From Sipunculus nudus (Eukaryota; Annelida; Sipuncula; Golfingiida; Sipunculidae): DNA of 64,000 nt. Below the pieces are notes generated by a model. It searched no databases. It had not been told where the DNA came from and was given only the letters and a program-made list of their open reading frames with translations. Positions 33,571 through 47,300 of this stretch are shown here, piece by piece (position 1 is the first letter of the stretch; every line of letters begins with the position of its first letter). The stretch spans positions 30,693,558-30,757,557 of the forward strand of contig CM049310.1 in assembly GCA_026874595.1 (NCBI GenBank), given 5' to 3'. Both the position numbers and the translations under genes were made by a program.

Positions 33571-36500
33571 CTAAATAAATATCATATTCATGCTCTGACG
33601 GTTAGGTTTTGGCTACAAATATTATAATAAAAAAAGTGGTGTTTCAGTGAATTTTATTACAATACAGCAAATATTATACACACCTGTCTTTGACAGACAA
33701 TGATTTTGTAACTGTTTAAGTCTTTTGGGCATTTTATAAATGAATGTCAATGTCAAGATTTAAATTAAACTCACGAGGTTAAGATAAAAGCAGATGATGA
33801 CAAACGGCGTGGATTGGTGATGTTATTACACAGTCTGCTGAAGGACAATATGGTCTCAAAAATATGATTTGACATTTTATTATTTTTATGTTGTCAACAT
33901 TTAGTTAATTAACATCAACATTATATAAAAATATGGCGTAGTTGCTCCTCCTGCTAAACACGAAAAATAAGAGGTAAGACTGTAAACGCTTTGGGGGGGG
34001 GGGGGGGAGGGGAGGGGATGCATAGATGGTTCCATATACAGGTTTAACCTTGTCCAGGGAATCATTTTAAATAAAGAAACGCCAGGCTTTGGTTTTGATC
34101 CGTGGGTATGTTTAGAGCATATCCTTTTACGAAACTGATAATAAGCAAAACTGATCATTAAGATGCATCATTTATAAGAGAACTCATCAACAGAAGTGTG
34201 ACTACCTTGTCTCTCCGTTCTTTTAAAGTCATACCTTTAAAACAAGCATTTAGTTTATATATTTGAATTTTTATTGGTCATAGTTCCTAACTATTTATCA
34301 TCATGAAGCTGATTTTCTTCTAATTCTAATGATGCTATATTATTCAATTATGATGTGGTTATCCTGTACAATATACCTTGGTCTGGTTTTATATAGCAAT
34401 TACAGTCTTACACGGAACCTTTTTATATAAAAAAAGCGAAGGATGTTTAGATCGGCGTAGTTCTTTCGCACATCAGTCATGTGAGACATTTTATTGAAAA
34501 GAAAAATCAAATAAGTCTACATGTTTTCATTCTAATTTATCCGTTCCTTGATTACTATACCTGTTAACATAAAAGTCAGTTCTTCTTGGTAAGAACTGTA
34601 TTACAAGAACTAAAATGAAATACATGTAGTCTGATATCCGGCCTAGAAGTGACAGCTTTTTGGGCTGAATATAGAAGTTACAACCTATATATGGTGACAA
34701 AAGAAGCCAGTTTACATCTGTTCGGCTGAGAATTGTCTTCTGAATCTGCTGGGGAATGTGCCAAGGTCGACGTAGGAATTTCTCATTTCGTAAGAGTTAA
34801 TTTGACTTATATATATATTAGGTTGTCATCATTAATTTTTGCTTTCACTGGGTGTGAAATGGAAAGTAATGTACAGAGAGGAAAAATCGATTAGACAAGT
34901 AAAATTACTTTAAGTGAAACCTTTAACGTAGTTCCCTTGATAACCTGTAGCAAATATAACTATTTTCATAAATCAGATGTCATTCTGTCACTGCTGTAGG
35001 AAATCTTAAAATTGGTCATATTGAGGAGGATAGTGGCACCAAAATATATACAACGGATAATTCTTATAAAAATATTAGTGAGGTTCTCTAGTATCAGAAG
35101 CTGCCTAATGTAAGTGTTTGATACGAGGCTCTTTTTGGCCAATTGCGTTTAAAGACCGGCCGGTATAGGCACACAAGGAGAAATATCATGCATGTCCCTG
35201 ATAAGGGCTTAGAGTTACATAAACGTTTAACTTACTTAATATTCAACATATTTGCTTCAAATAACCTTATGCGTAATGCCAAATACATTTTAGCGAGTGG
35301 ATTATTGATTAATCATGGAGTATTTTTAGACGGGTAATTTAAACGGTAGCTTATGAGATAATTTACAAAAACATTCGTGTACTGTTTGACTTTTATCCTG
35401 AATGAGGAATTAATGATAACATACAGGTATAATCTGGGCATTTATTTTAACTTTAAGATAACAAATTGACAAATTAATAATTAATGATATTAAAAAAATA
35501 ATAATATCTAAATAATATTTCACTGCAGATCGGTGTATGTAAATCCAATAAAATGTCTCATAGTAATCATTGGTTTTAGGCCATTATTCATATAAAATAT
35601 TACAAATAGACTAGATGACCGCAGGTCGAACGCTTAACGGTAACGATTTCGGCGATAGACCTCCAAGACCTTAGACCGAATTTGCTTAAAACAATCGGTT
35701 TGGAGGTTTTGCTGACTCTAAATTAAACATTCAGACTGTGACCTGTTGAGCGCCGACGGGCAAACAAACAGACAGACAAATAGAGACAAACATAAGGAAC
35801 TGGGTCAACTGAACATGCAAAAAAAAAACCCAAGAGGGCTGAATCATAACCTTACAGTTGCTTAAGGATAGTCTGTATGCCTCGCTCTCATAATGTGTAT
35901 GCCGATAATTTTCCAAGTATACTGCTTCGTCTGAAATTCCTTTCCAGACAAAGAGTTCTTTTCTCTAGCAGCTACACCATGGAGGGCGCCACCAAACGTT
36001 TGCATAATCACTTAATCGGTTTACGATAACAAAATACTTTGTCAAACTCTTATATGAGTAGCTGGTCTTTTGCGATTACATTTTTATGACTGAAATAGCA
36101 TCCATCACTTTATGTCGAAACTAATGACTGAGCTGAATAAGATGTAAAATATCTATTATTTGAGCGCTTGTGGACATTTCGGTAACAATATTTAACTGAT
36201 TAAGCCTAAACTATGACCAAATAGCTTAAGTATCAATTTTTCCACATGGATCTCGGACGTTAACCCCCTTAATTTCCTTTTGAGAAAACCCATGAGGCTT
36301 AGTGTTATTTTCAACTGTGAAAGTAGGAAAATAATACTTTGACATTTTTCCCAGAATGTTAAAGTTAGAAGAATCTTTACCTTTTTTTGTTCAAATGCAG
36401 ACACCTTTGTGAATTAGGCCTCATCTTATTGAATTGATCAAAGTTGTGAAATAAATCTGATTTTTTGTGGGGGGGGGGGAGGTTTAAAAAAAACTGAACA

Positions 36501-36859
36501 CAGCGGAAGTAGACAAATAATGTCAGTTCGGTACTTTTTACCATGGAGAGGCTGTCTGTTTTATGAATACAATTTTAATTTCGATTTTCATTTTTTTTTT
36601 TTAAATAAAGATACTTTTTATTTGGCCAAGCCACTTGGATTCGTTTTACAAATTATTCCGACCATACGAAATTGTCTTGGTCCCAAGGATCTGAATCCTT
36701 GGAATCTGACTTCCACTTGGACAGGAATTACGTGTCTACAACATTGACCTCTAGGCTTTCCCCATCGTCTGGCGGCACATGCTTGTGGTTCTGTCGGGTC
36801 AAGGGCGTGAATTCTGGACAATTCGTGACAAATTACGGACCATTATGGCACTGACAGTG
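33571..36859. other. Intergenic stretch, no supported gene
   Basis: Contains a G-rich run at about 33992-34017 and a G run near 36469-36479. The segment at about 35610-35830 (with CAGACAGACAAATAGAGAC and an A run) looks like a short interspersed repeat. No exon is supported. Confidence 0.4.
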
Positions 36860-37400
36860 AAAATGAACTGGATTGCTACTTTCCTGCAGGGGGAGCACCT
36901 AGCAAGTAGTTGTGGCAAGAGAGTCATCGTCATGGTTACGAGTAGAGCCTGGAATACCCAAAGGAACCGTCCTAGGACAACTATTGTTCCTTTTGTTCAA
37001 GACATAGCTAGGATACATACATAGCATCACTTATTGCTTGAAGACTTGAGACTGAATCTCCATACATTTATAAACAAGCTTCAACATGTACAAAATAGTG
37101 CAGCCAACTTTGTGGAATGGTTGTGAAAATCTGACTAGAGGACGTTCGTCTCTCAGTGACATTCATGGGTTCTATGCAACACATCGCATTGAGTTTTGAT
37201 TTTTGCTACTGGCTGTCAAGGCAGTCCATGAGAAGTCTCCTCGGTATATTAATGATATCCTGCATAGCAGTCAGTCTACTCAGTTGATAATGTCAACTGT
37301 TTGTTGTCTCTCTTCTTTAACTAACTCCCACCACGGTACCTCCCTGGGGGTTCGTGCATTTTCTCTTTCGGTATTTAAGAAGGTAACATTCTATTGATGA
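36860..37400 (+). pseudogene. CR1/L2-like LINE reverse-transcriptase fragment with internal deletion
   Basis: After NWIATFLQG, a shifted frame reads VEPGIPKGTVLGQLLFLLF, the G(V/I)PxGxVLGPLLFLL motif of RT domain 4. The YADD region is absent. From about 37075 the sequence jumps to the C-terminal domain: KLQHVQNSAANFV, then RIEF and FLLLAVKAVHEKSPRYINDI, and GVRAFSLSVFKK. This matches the LQHIQNAAARL...FKxLLLxYKALHGxAPxYIxDLL...GxRAFSV pattern of CR1-type elements. Stops and frameshifts show that it is dead. Confidence 0.75.
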
Positions 37401-40400
37401 TGGGAATTGTGTAACCTTACAAGGAATTAGAGAATTTGCAAAGCTTACTTTTTAATTAAGTTTTCTATAGCTAAGACGGTAGCAGTTTTCTCTACTTAAT
37501 TTCGATACTATCTACACATTTGTTTATAAAATGTAACGGTGTTTAAAGTGTTTTTAATGTTTAATACACCTGTCACTTATGTTAATCATTACGCAGATCA
37601 CGTCTGTTTGACTGAGAAGTTGTGTATGAGTATTTACATGTTTAAATGCAATTTTGCATATATGCATAATGTCATACTTCTTTTTTACATATTTAATGTA
37701 TTACAGTAAAATGAGCATTGCTGATACAACTATTATGAGGGGCATGTACATGTGAAGGGGGGCTCGACAACCTGACCCCGGTAGTTTGCCTTGAATGCCA
37801 GTAAAATTAACTCTCACATACACAGGTATAGAGAGAGAAGACGGTGCGAGATGGAAATGCTTTACTTGAAAAAGCGAATAATAAACTATATTATTCTAAT
37901 TTCAATATCTGTAGGCCTAACTGAAAAAAAACGTACCATTTAATCCGCCTCACATTACTACAACTACTACTACTACTACTGCTACCACTACTAGTACTAC
38001 TATCCATGAATTAATAAGAGGAAGAGGAAGAAGAAACGTTTTAAGGCCTCATTTAATCAACGAGGCTCATGTCAGTGACTAGCGTATATATTGACCAAAA
38101 GAAAGACTATGTCGTGATAATATTTTCATGGCCAATTTGACGCAGCACTTGGAAAATCGGTGATTGTCGAACAAAGGATGTCTTGAAATAAATGCGCCAA
38201 TCAAGTCGGCTACGACCTATACCAACAGCTATACGTCTTGTATAAAGTCAAACTGGGGACATATTTCTCCGACCTTTCTCGCTATTCTTTATTATCACGA
38301 CTCGCTTTTCTAATTAACTGATTAAAATTGGCATAACTTATAAACTACAATTAATTATCATCATCCAAAACACTTTTCAATATTCTTTCTTCCCACGGTT
38401 TATTAATATATTTTAGCGCTATTTACTTTAATTTCCTTTAATATCATAACTCTTAATTTTTATGAACTAATCGCGGAAATTATTATTAAATTTTCAGAAA
38501 ATATCAATGACTTTGCGATATGCAGGTTTAATCCCTACAATTTCCGTCTAATATTCACGAAGTAATTAAAATTTATATAAAGTCAGAAATTTAAGTCATT
38601 TAAAATATTCCAAATTAATAAGACATAAAGTAACCTATCCAATATTATCAATCAGCGCGCGTCCGATGAACAGGGGCGTCAATATAGGGGGATGGGGGTA
38701 TATATACCCCCCACTTTTTGGCAAGGGGGGGGGGGGGATGATCAATGTAATCATCCCCCCCCCGACTTTTCAGAGAATAATATTATAATACTGCAAACGA
38801 AATATATTAATAAATAGAATTAAAGACTTTGGATCTATTTACTAAAAATTCTTATATCTAAACCTTGCTTAGAAATAACAAAATAACTTATTTTCTAAAA
38901 CATTATAATTATTTGAGGTATGATCAAGTATATATATATATATAATTATTATATATAGGCCTATATATATATATATATGAATGGCGTTAGTGCTTTAGTT
39001 AAAACATTCAACGTAACTCAGTAGGTACCTCAAAATGACATACCAATTAAAGTACAATGAAAAAATTATCTCAGGGAAATCAACACAATTTTAATTTTCG
39101 TTTACACCAGTTCCATAATTATGCCAAAATCACATTTAAATAACATAAGTATTAATTGCCTCAGAATCAACTTTATAATACTTAATAAATTCAACATTAA
39201 ATGCCAGGACCGCTCCACTCAAATCAATAGAAAACCATCCATAACTTTACAGATATTTGTTCTCAGAAACAGACGAAAACAGCAAACAAACAAATCAAGA
39301 GATAGACAACATATATACGCACAGTCGGACAAATTATTGTTATATAACTGTATTGTTCATAACCTGATCTATCGGAAATGCCTTACGGAAACACGCACTA
39401 AAAGCTTAGCCCAAATAGTCCCTTTACCCCCACACAAGCGACATCTGTTGCCATCTGTTGACTTTAAGTGTTAAGGTCTGATTTGTGCACAAAGAAAGAT
39501 CGTGTTTGATATGTTTCATAAGAGAGTGTCAAAACAAATATAATCATTGAAAGCGAAGTAACCTGTCGGGGTATCAGGAAAGTGTCTCAATTCATTTATC
39601 ATAATTCGAATGCGAGCACGCTTACGACTCTCACTCGCAGCATGCAGGGATGATCACGTGAACCAGTGATGGTTATTAAAAACAATTAAGCCTTTTCACG
39701 TGTACACGTGTTAAGCCTAGATAGTTGACAATGTTTTCCCTCATGTTATCATCTGTTCCTTGATGCGTGACCAGCTAGTAAGTGAAGCATGCAAGTGCAA
39801 GGGATTTCTTGAAATATACAAAGCAAAATAAAAGGGATTCAATGAGACTTCACGGGATCTGGCTTCTCGCTGGAAGCCAGTTAACGCTCCGAGAATTCCA
39901 CGCATGTAAAAACAGACTGACTTCGCCAGTTATAGATTCTGAAACGAAAAGTATGTGACTGGACGTTCCACGATCCACATGTTTAAAGTCTATGTATAAA
40001 ATGTCAAACACTATATTAATATGGACATTCATGATTTGAAAAATTGTCTATGAATGCACGTGACCAAGAGCCGAGGACATCATTTTGTGACTTTTCAGTT
40101 GTTTTTTTTTTTTGTGAACTATACTTGTATTTATCAAGTTCCTTGTTTGTTTACACGGGAACACAATGTTTTAGTGTCCGTGGTTCAGTGTAGTTTACGT
40201 TCATTCGCTTAGATTTCATATTCATATTGTATATTTTATTTAGTGATCCAAATTTTAAAGTCAACAGCTTTTGTTATAAGGTTGTTTTACTCGCATTCAG
40301 TCTAAAGTTGTAACATATTTAATCTAAAATAAAGTAGGCAGCCCATTATTGAAGAGTATTTCACCCGCTGAATGTGACCAGTCAAGTGCAGTCAACCTTC

Positions 40401-41799
40401 ACGATTGGAAACCACCACACCCGCTGACTGTATGGTCTTCGAGGATACCACTGATTGGTTAGACTGGCCCAGTCCATGAAATAGTTATAACTTAATTGTT
40501 GTTTCTGACAGAGAAGTGAAACGTTCCCGCGTTGTATCGCACTTAGTATCGGTATCGCCATCTTGCATCAACTCATTTAACTAATTTACCACTATCTGAC
40601 CCTCTTATTTAATGGACTGGTAATCTTTGCCGGTTCCCGGACGGTCAGCGCCACACATCACCGCCTCGCTGAATTATGGTCTTTTCCAGTGTCAATCTTT
40701 TTCAAAACCAACATGGTTCATTCAGTCATCGCCTATTCCGGGCTTCCAATTGGCTATTAATATTCCCATTTAATTTGTCTTAATATATTAAGGCCGTCGC
40801 TTATGTTGAGTTCGGCGAGACCACTACTCTTGACAGTAGGCAAAACAAACTCTGGCTCAGCCAATCAGCGCGAGATATTCAGCTGCACAAGCGAGGAGCG
40901 CAGTCAAAATGTACCGGCTGACTGAAACGATCACGATTCGCGAGTCGCACGGGTTCAGACAAATGCTGCCAGCTGCTCTTGTCATCTCGGCAGAGCGAAT
41001 TTTACTGGACCTGTCGGTACAAAATTGTTGCGATAGTGTCTACAATATGCACTTACATTTCGCCCATGGACCGTAATATTCGTTCAACAGAGATACATCA
41101 TAGGACACGAAGGTCCATGTGTGGAATACCTGAATACATGATTTCAGTGTGAATGTTACCTAGCGGATCGAGCTGTGGCACCGCTGTTGGCTTCTCATAG
41201 CAACGATGCCACTCACATCATGACGGCCTGATATACAAATGCGGGGGAATCGTCAGGTCCTCAAAGAGCCTTATGACGCCTTAATATGCAAATATCAGGG
41301 ATTCACCATACGGACTTTACAGGGCTTTAGTGGTAAGAGCTGGCACTGAGTTAAGCCTATTTGTACATGGAATCACATTTTATTTTTTAGCATTATATTA
41401 TACTAAATAGCATTATATTATACGCAAATACTAAAGCCCAGGCAGGGCTACTAATTGGTCAGCCCTCAAAGTGGACAACTTGGTACGTGCGGATTAAATT
41501 TTTCTTAGGATATAATTAGGGGACAGAGGGTTTACTTACGATAAAGAAGATTGGAATAAAGAATATACCACATCATTAGTCGCCTTGTTTACTTATGACA
41601 CTACACATATCATTTGACCAAGAACTGCGTTCCAGCGATTCCAAGATTCTGGGTACAATCAAAAATGTTTCGTGGGAGTTGCTTTACCTGTTGTAAATCA
41701 TCATTTTCATTGTCGTTCAATTAAATTACTTTAAGTTTATTGTTTATTTCAAATAGTATAGCAAATATAATATTATTACATCGTCATGTTCATAATCAA
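37401..41799. other. Intergenic stretch, no confirmed gene
   Basis: Holds inverted G/C-tract palindromes (38694-38764) and a CpG-richer block at about 40640-41100 with a CCAAT-like motif (about 40859) and a short frame starting near 40908. The 117-codon frame at 39121-39474 has low-complexity composition and no support. Confidence 0.4.
40640..41100. promoter_or_regulatory. Possible CpG-richer promoter-like block
   Basis: More CpG than its surroundings, with GCCAATCAGCGCGAG at about 40858. A frame of about 55 codons beginning MYRLTETITIRESHG follows. No TATA box, donor site or known domain was found, so this is a weak call. Confidence 0.2.
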
Positions 41800-42700
41800 G
41801 TGTAATCAATTTTCTCAGTTTGTCTCCGTTTCAAATAATGCAGTTGTAATCTTTCCTTTTTTTGTTACTCTATGTTCAATATTTTTAACATAATCTACTT
41901 TTGACTGATACACTTTCACGCTCAATTTACCTGCGTCCCTGTTCTTATATACATATTGCTTATATATTACCGAGGTACTCTTGAGACAGCGGTTGTCACT
42001 TTCAACAATAAAACCATATACAATAACTAATTCTGAGATATCCGGCATCGTTTCATTAAACGTCTTTGCCCATTCCATGACCTGTAAATAAAAGTTTTTT
42101 GCATTATGACAACTACAAAATAGATGATCAATATTTTCTGGTTAGGCGAAACAATATGAACATAATCTGGTCTCTATCAATTTCCATGAATAAAATTTAT
42201 TATAAACATCTATATAGTTGTGAATTACTTTGAACTGGAACTCATGAGAATAAGTATCATAACAATTTTTATATGTATTATTACATATTTCTGCCCAGTC
42301 TACTCCATCACATTTACTCACAAAGTTTCTTTTTTGCCGATGGTTCTTCACTTAAATGGTATAGCATCATTTCAGATAACTGATTTGATTTTTAAAGTCG
42401 TAGCTAGGTTTGCCTAATTAATGTTACATACAATGTAGACAAAGCACCTATAATTGACAACTAAACTTTGTGTAACATTATTAACATTAAGAGAAAACCA
42501 TTTCGCTGGAATTGAACATACTAGCGAATTGTATGACATGACACAGCGGTTATATTTGTTTTCTGGTAATATTTCATAAGGTTGTTTTACACAACCATTT
42601 CCATCGACTAAATTTGCTATATAATTTATACCAACATTGCCCATACGACTAAAGTTAGCGGACTGGTTTATTTTCATTAGTTTATTTTTTATGTATAATA
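41800..42700 (-). pseudogene. L1-like ORF2 C-terminal fragment (second copy of an L1-like element)
   Basis: Reading down the minus strand, ANFSRMGNVGINYIANLVDG matches the L1 C-terminal GI..INDLLDxNG block. Then come SYNSLVCSIPAKWF, SHEFQFKVIHNYIDVYNKFY and LCSYCFA. After one stop, PENIDHLFCSCHNAKNFY completes the CxxC...HxxxC knuckle. The tail frame (MEWAKTFNETMPDISELVIV onward) runs to 41815. It is the same kind of region as 18880-19739 but diverged. The frame at 42945-43157 could not be tied to it. Confidence 0.72.
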
Positions 42701-43499
42701 TGACACAACCTTCAGATCGGGATTCTAATAAATGAAGTCAGAACTTATTATGTTATCAAGACTTGTGAAAAATTCCAATCACACCGCACTGTAAAGACTA
42801 TAGTCTGTTTCACCACCTGTTGTCCACCTATTTTTTGCTGATAATTTTTATAAAAGTTTATATTTTTCAATTAAACCCTAGAAAACTACATATTAAAATG
42901 ACAACTTAACATGGTAATTTATAATTTTACAAAAAATCCCCAGTTTACTTTCTACAATTTTTTGGTGTCTTGCAGATATATGATATGTCCCTGTTCCCTG
43001 TTCTGTATCTTTGTTTTAGCTGGTTATATTTTTCAGAATGTTTATGTGACATCATCCAATCAGCAGCTGTGAATTGAGGTTGTGTTTGCAAGTGACCTAT
43101 GACCTTGACGGCCATAAGTGGGTCTGATATGTTGTAAAATGTAGACTGATTTCTCATACTTTCAAATAATTCATAAATAAGGTGTTGAATAGGTGTTTTA
43201 TTACCTTGTTGAACATTTAGTCCTTTTATCCTCTACTCTCCACTTAAATTGTTTCCCTTGAAATGTAACTGATAAAAATCCTCATGGCAAAAAAAGCAGG
43301 TGGACATAAGAGGATGAAACGGACTATAGTTGATAATGGTTTACAGCTATGAATCTAGGACACCTATATTCTGTATGTGTCTTTGCCGTGAATGTGGAAC
43401 GCTTCTTGCCTTTTAATCACCATATACTTTCAAGTAATCCTAAAAATTAAGGCATATGAGAAACCTCGTATGTCTGTGTTCTTCAATTACATGGCCTCA

Positions 43500-44000
43500 A
43501 GCAATTCATCCATTTTAATAAACAAAAGTCCGAACTGAGTTCCATTGAAACAGGAGTACGTCAAAGAAAGTTCATGGGCTGCTTTTATATTTATAATACC
43601 TCAGTGATCTAACTGACAATATCAGTGATATCACTGATGCAAGATGTTTTATATATGCTGACGATATGAGTCTGGTTTCATAACATAAACTACAAAGCAA
43701 TTTTGTAAATTGTTACCATTAAATAAATTAGTCGGCAGCGGTAATAAATCAGCTACAGTATTTATAGGCACTTAAAACGGAAATCTTCAAAAGCATTAAA
43801 TAATGATATCAATAAAAAAAAATCGAGAGTTTTAAATAGCATCGCCACCTTGGACACATAATCAATATATGCGTTTAATTTGGAAAGTAAATCTCTACCG
43901 CACAAGTTATTGCTTACAATATATTATGCATTCATCTAATCAACCACCGATTATGGATTACCCATGAGGGGCATCGTTTATATCAATTTTTTAGGTTATA
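43500..44000 (+). pseudogene. Jockey/CR1-like reverse-transcriptase scrap on the + strand
   Basis: Frames read KSELSSIETGVRQ, then after a break SDITDARCFIYADDMSLVS. These match G(V)PQGS...IND...FADDTSLV of RT domains 4 and 5. Further down, YYAFI-STTDYGLPM near 43920 matches the YxxxIxSxLxYG block after the RT. It is heavily decayed, and it abuts the L1-like fragment in the opposite orientation. Confidence 0.6.
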
Positions 44001-44321
44001 AGCTGATAAATACAGATCAGCGATTTTGTTTGCACTTTTCTCGGGCTTGCTCCTTCACACTTATGTGACAGGTTTCCTTTGACTGAACACACTCAAAGCC
44101 ACTTTCTTTGAATGTCTTTCATTATATCCTGCAAAAAGTATTCCTTTACTTGTATTATCATGTTGTTTATGACATGGATTGATTGCTCAAACTCAGGGCC
44201 CTGGTAAAAGCATGACTATCCTTCTGGAATTGGCTACCTAAAGAATGTTATAATTAAAAAATAAATAAATAAATAAATTCGTACCCGTCCTATTTGTAAC
44301 TGTTCCTAATAGAGACTCCGC

Positions 44322-47300
44322 CAGAATCCTAATCAACTTTCAAAGGCTACGTGAGTTTACCTAAACCAGAATCCTAATCAACTTTCAAAGGCTACGTGAG
44401 TTTACCTCCACCAGGATCCTAATCAACTTTCAAAGGCTACGTGAGTCTACCCCGTCCAGGATCCTTATAAACTTTCAAAGGCTACGTGAGTCTACCCCAC
44501 CAGGATCCTAATAAACTTTCAAAGGCTACGTGAGTCTACCCCCACCAGGATCCTAATCAACTTTCAAAGGCTACGTGAGTCTACCCCCACCAGGATCCTA
44601 ATAAACTTTCAAAGGCTACGTGAGTCTACCCCCACCAGGATCCTAATAAACTTTCAAAGGCTACGTGAGTCTACCCCACCAGGATCCTAATAAACTTTCA
44701 AAGGCTACGTGAGTCTACCCCCACCAGAATCCTAATAAACTTTCAAAGGCTACGTGAGTCTACACCCACAAGGATCCTTATCAAATTTCAAAGGCTACGT
44801 GAGTCTACCCCCACCAGGATCCTAATAAACTTTCAAAGGCTACGTGAGCCTGCCCCACCAAGATCCTTATCAAATTTCAAAGGCTACGTGAGTCTACCCC
44901 CACCAGGATCCTAATAAACTTTCAAAGGCTACGTGATTCTACCCCACCAAGATCCTTATCAAATTTCAAAGGCTACGTGAGTCTACCCCCACCAGGATCC
45001 TAATAAACTTTCAAAGGCTACGTGAGTCTACCCCACCAAGATCCTAATCAACTTTCAAAGGCTACGTGAGTCTACCCCACCAAGATCCTAATCAACATTC
45101 ACAGGCTATGTGATTCTACCCCACCAGGATCCTAATAAACTTTCAAAGGCTATGTGAGCCTACCCCCATCAAGATCCTAATCAACTTTCAAAGGCTACGT
45201 GAGTCTACCCCCATCAAGATCCTAATCAACTTTCAAAGGCTACGTGAGCCAACCCCCACCAGAATCCTAATCAACTTTCAAAGGCTACGTGAGTCTACCC
45301 CCACCAGAATCCTAATAAACTTTCAAAGGCTACGTGAGCCTACCCCCATCAAGATCCTAATAAACTTTCAAAGGCTACTTGAGCCTACCCCCCCCCCCCC
45401 CCCCCAGAATCCTAATCAACTTTCAAAGGCTACGTGAGTCTACCCCCACCAGAATCCTAATAAACTTTCAAAGGCTACGTGAGCCTACCCCCCATCAAGA
45501 TCCTAATCAACTTTCAAAGGCTACGTGAGCCTACCCCCACCAGAATCCTAATCAACTTTCAAAGGCTACGTGAGTCTACCCCCACCAAGATCTTAATAAA
45601 CTTTCAAAGGCTACGTGAGTCTACCCCCACCAGAATCCAAATAAACTTTCAAAGGCTACGTGAGCCTACCCCACCAAGATCCTTATTAAATTTCAAAGGC
45701 TACGTGAGTCTACCCCCAACAAGATCCTAATCAACTTTCAAAGGCTACGTGAGTCTACCCCCACCAGGATCCTTATAAACTTTCAAAGGCTACGTGAGTC
45801 TACCCCACCAGGATCCTTATCAACTTTCAAAGGCTACATGAGTCTACCCCCACCAGGATCCTAATCAACTTTCAAAGGCTACATGAGTCTACCCCACCAG
45901 GATCCTAATAAACTTTCAAAGGCTACGTGAGTCTACCCCCACCAGAATCCTTATAAAACTTTCAAAGGCTACGTGAGCCTACCCCACCAAGATCTTTATC
46001 AAATTTCAAAGGCTACGTGAGTCTACCCCACCAGGATCCTAATAAACTTTCAAAGGCTACGTGAGTCTACCCCGAACCAGGATCCTAATAAACTTTCAAA
46101 GGCTACGTGAGTCTACCCCACCAGAATCCTAATAAACTTTCACAGGCTACGTGATTCTACCCCACCAAGATCCTAATAAACTTTCACAGGCTACGTGAGT
46201 CTACCCCACCAAGATCCTTATCAAATTTCAAAGGCTACGTGAGTCTACCCCACCAAGATCCTAATCAACTATCACAGGCTACGTGATTCTACCCCACCAG
46301 GATCCTCATGAACTTTCAAAGGCTACGTGAGTCTACCCCACCAAGATCCTTATCAAATTTCAAAGGCTACGTGAGTCTACCCCCACCAGGATCCTAACAA
46401 ACTTTCAAAGGCTACGTGAGTCTACCCCACCAAGATCCTAATCAACTTTCAAAGGCTACATGAGTCTACCCCACCAAGATCCTAATCAACTTTCAAAGGC
46501 TACGTGAGTCTACCCCACCAGGATCCTAAAAAACGTTCAAAGGCAACGTGAGCCTACCCCACCAAGATCCTAATCAACTTTCAAAGGATACGTGAGTCTT
46601 CCCCACCAAAATCCTAATTAACTTTCAAAGGCTACGTGAGTCTACCCCACCAAGATCCTACTCAACTTTCAATGGCTACGTGAGTCTACCCCACTAGGAT
46701 CCTAATAAACTTTCAAAGGCTACGTGAGTCTACCCCCACCAGGATCCTAATAAACTTTCAAAGGCTACGTGAGTCTACCCCCACCAGAATCCTAATAAAC
46801 TTTCAAAGGCTACGTGAGCCTACCCCACCAAGATCCTTATCAAATTTCAAAGGCTACGTGAGTCTACCCCCACCAGGATCCTAATCAACTTTCAAAGGCT
46901 ACGTGAGTCTACCCCACCAGGATCCTAATAAACTTTCAAAGGCTACGTGAGTCTACCCCCACAAGGATCCTAATAAACTTTCAAAGGCTACGTGAGTCTA
47001 CCCACACCAGAATCCTAATAAACTTTCAAAGGCTACGTGAGTCTACCCTACCAAGATCCTTATCAAATTTCAAAGGCTACGTGAGTCTACCCCCACCAGA
47101 ATCCTAATAAACTTTCAAAGGCTACGTGAGCCTTCCCCACCAAGATCCTTATCAAATTTCAAAGGCTACGTGAGTCTACCCCCACCAGGATCCTAATCAA
47201 CTTTCAAAGGCTACGTGAGTCTACCCCACCTGGATCCTAATAAACTTTCAAAGGCTACGTGAGTCTACCCCACCAGGATCCTAATCGACTTTCAAAGGCT

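Noticed and set aside
42945-43157. 70-codon minus frame next to the L1-like fragment
   Set aside because: Could not be matched to any L1 ORF2 region, so it was left out of the element.
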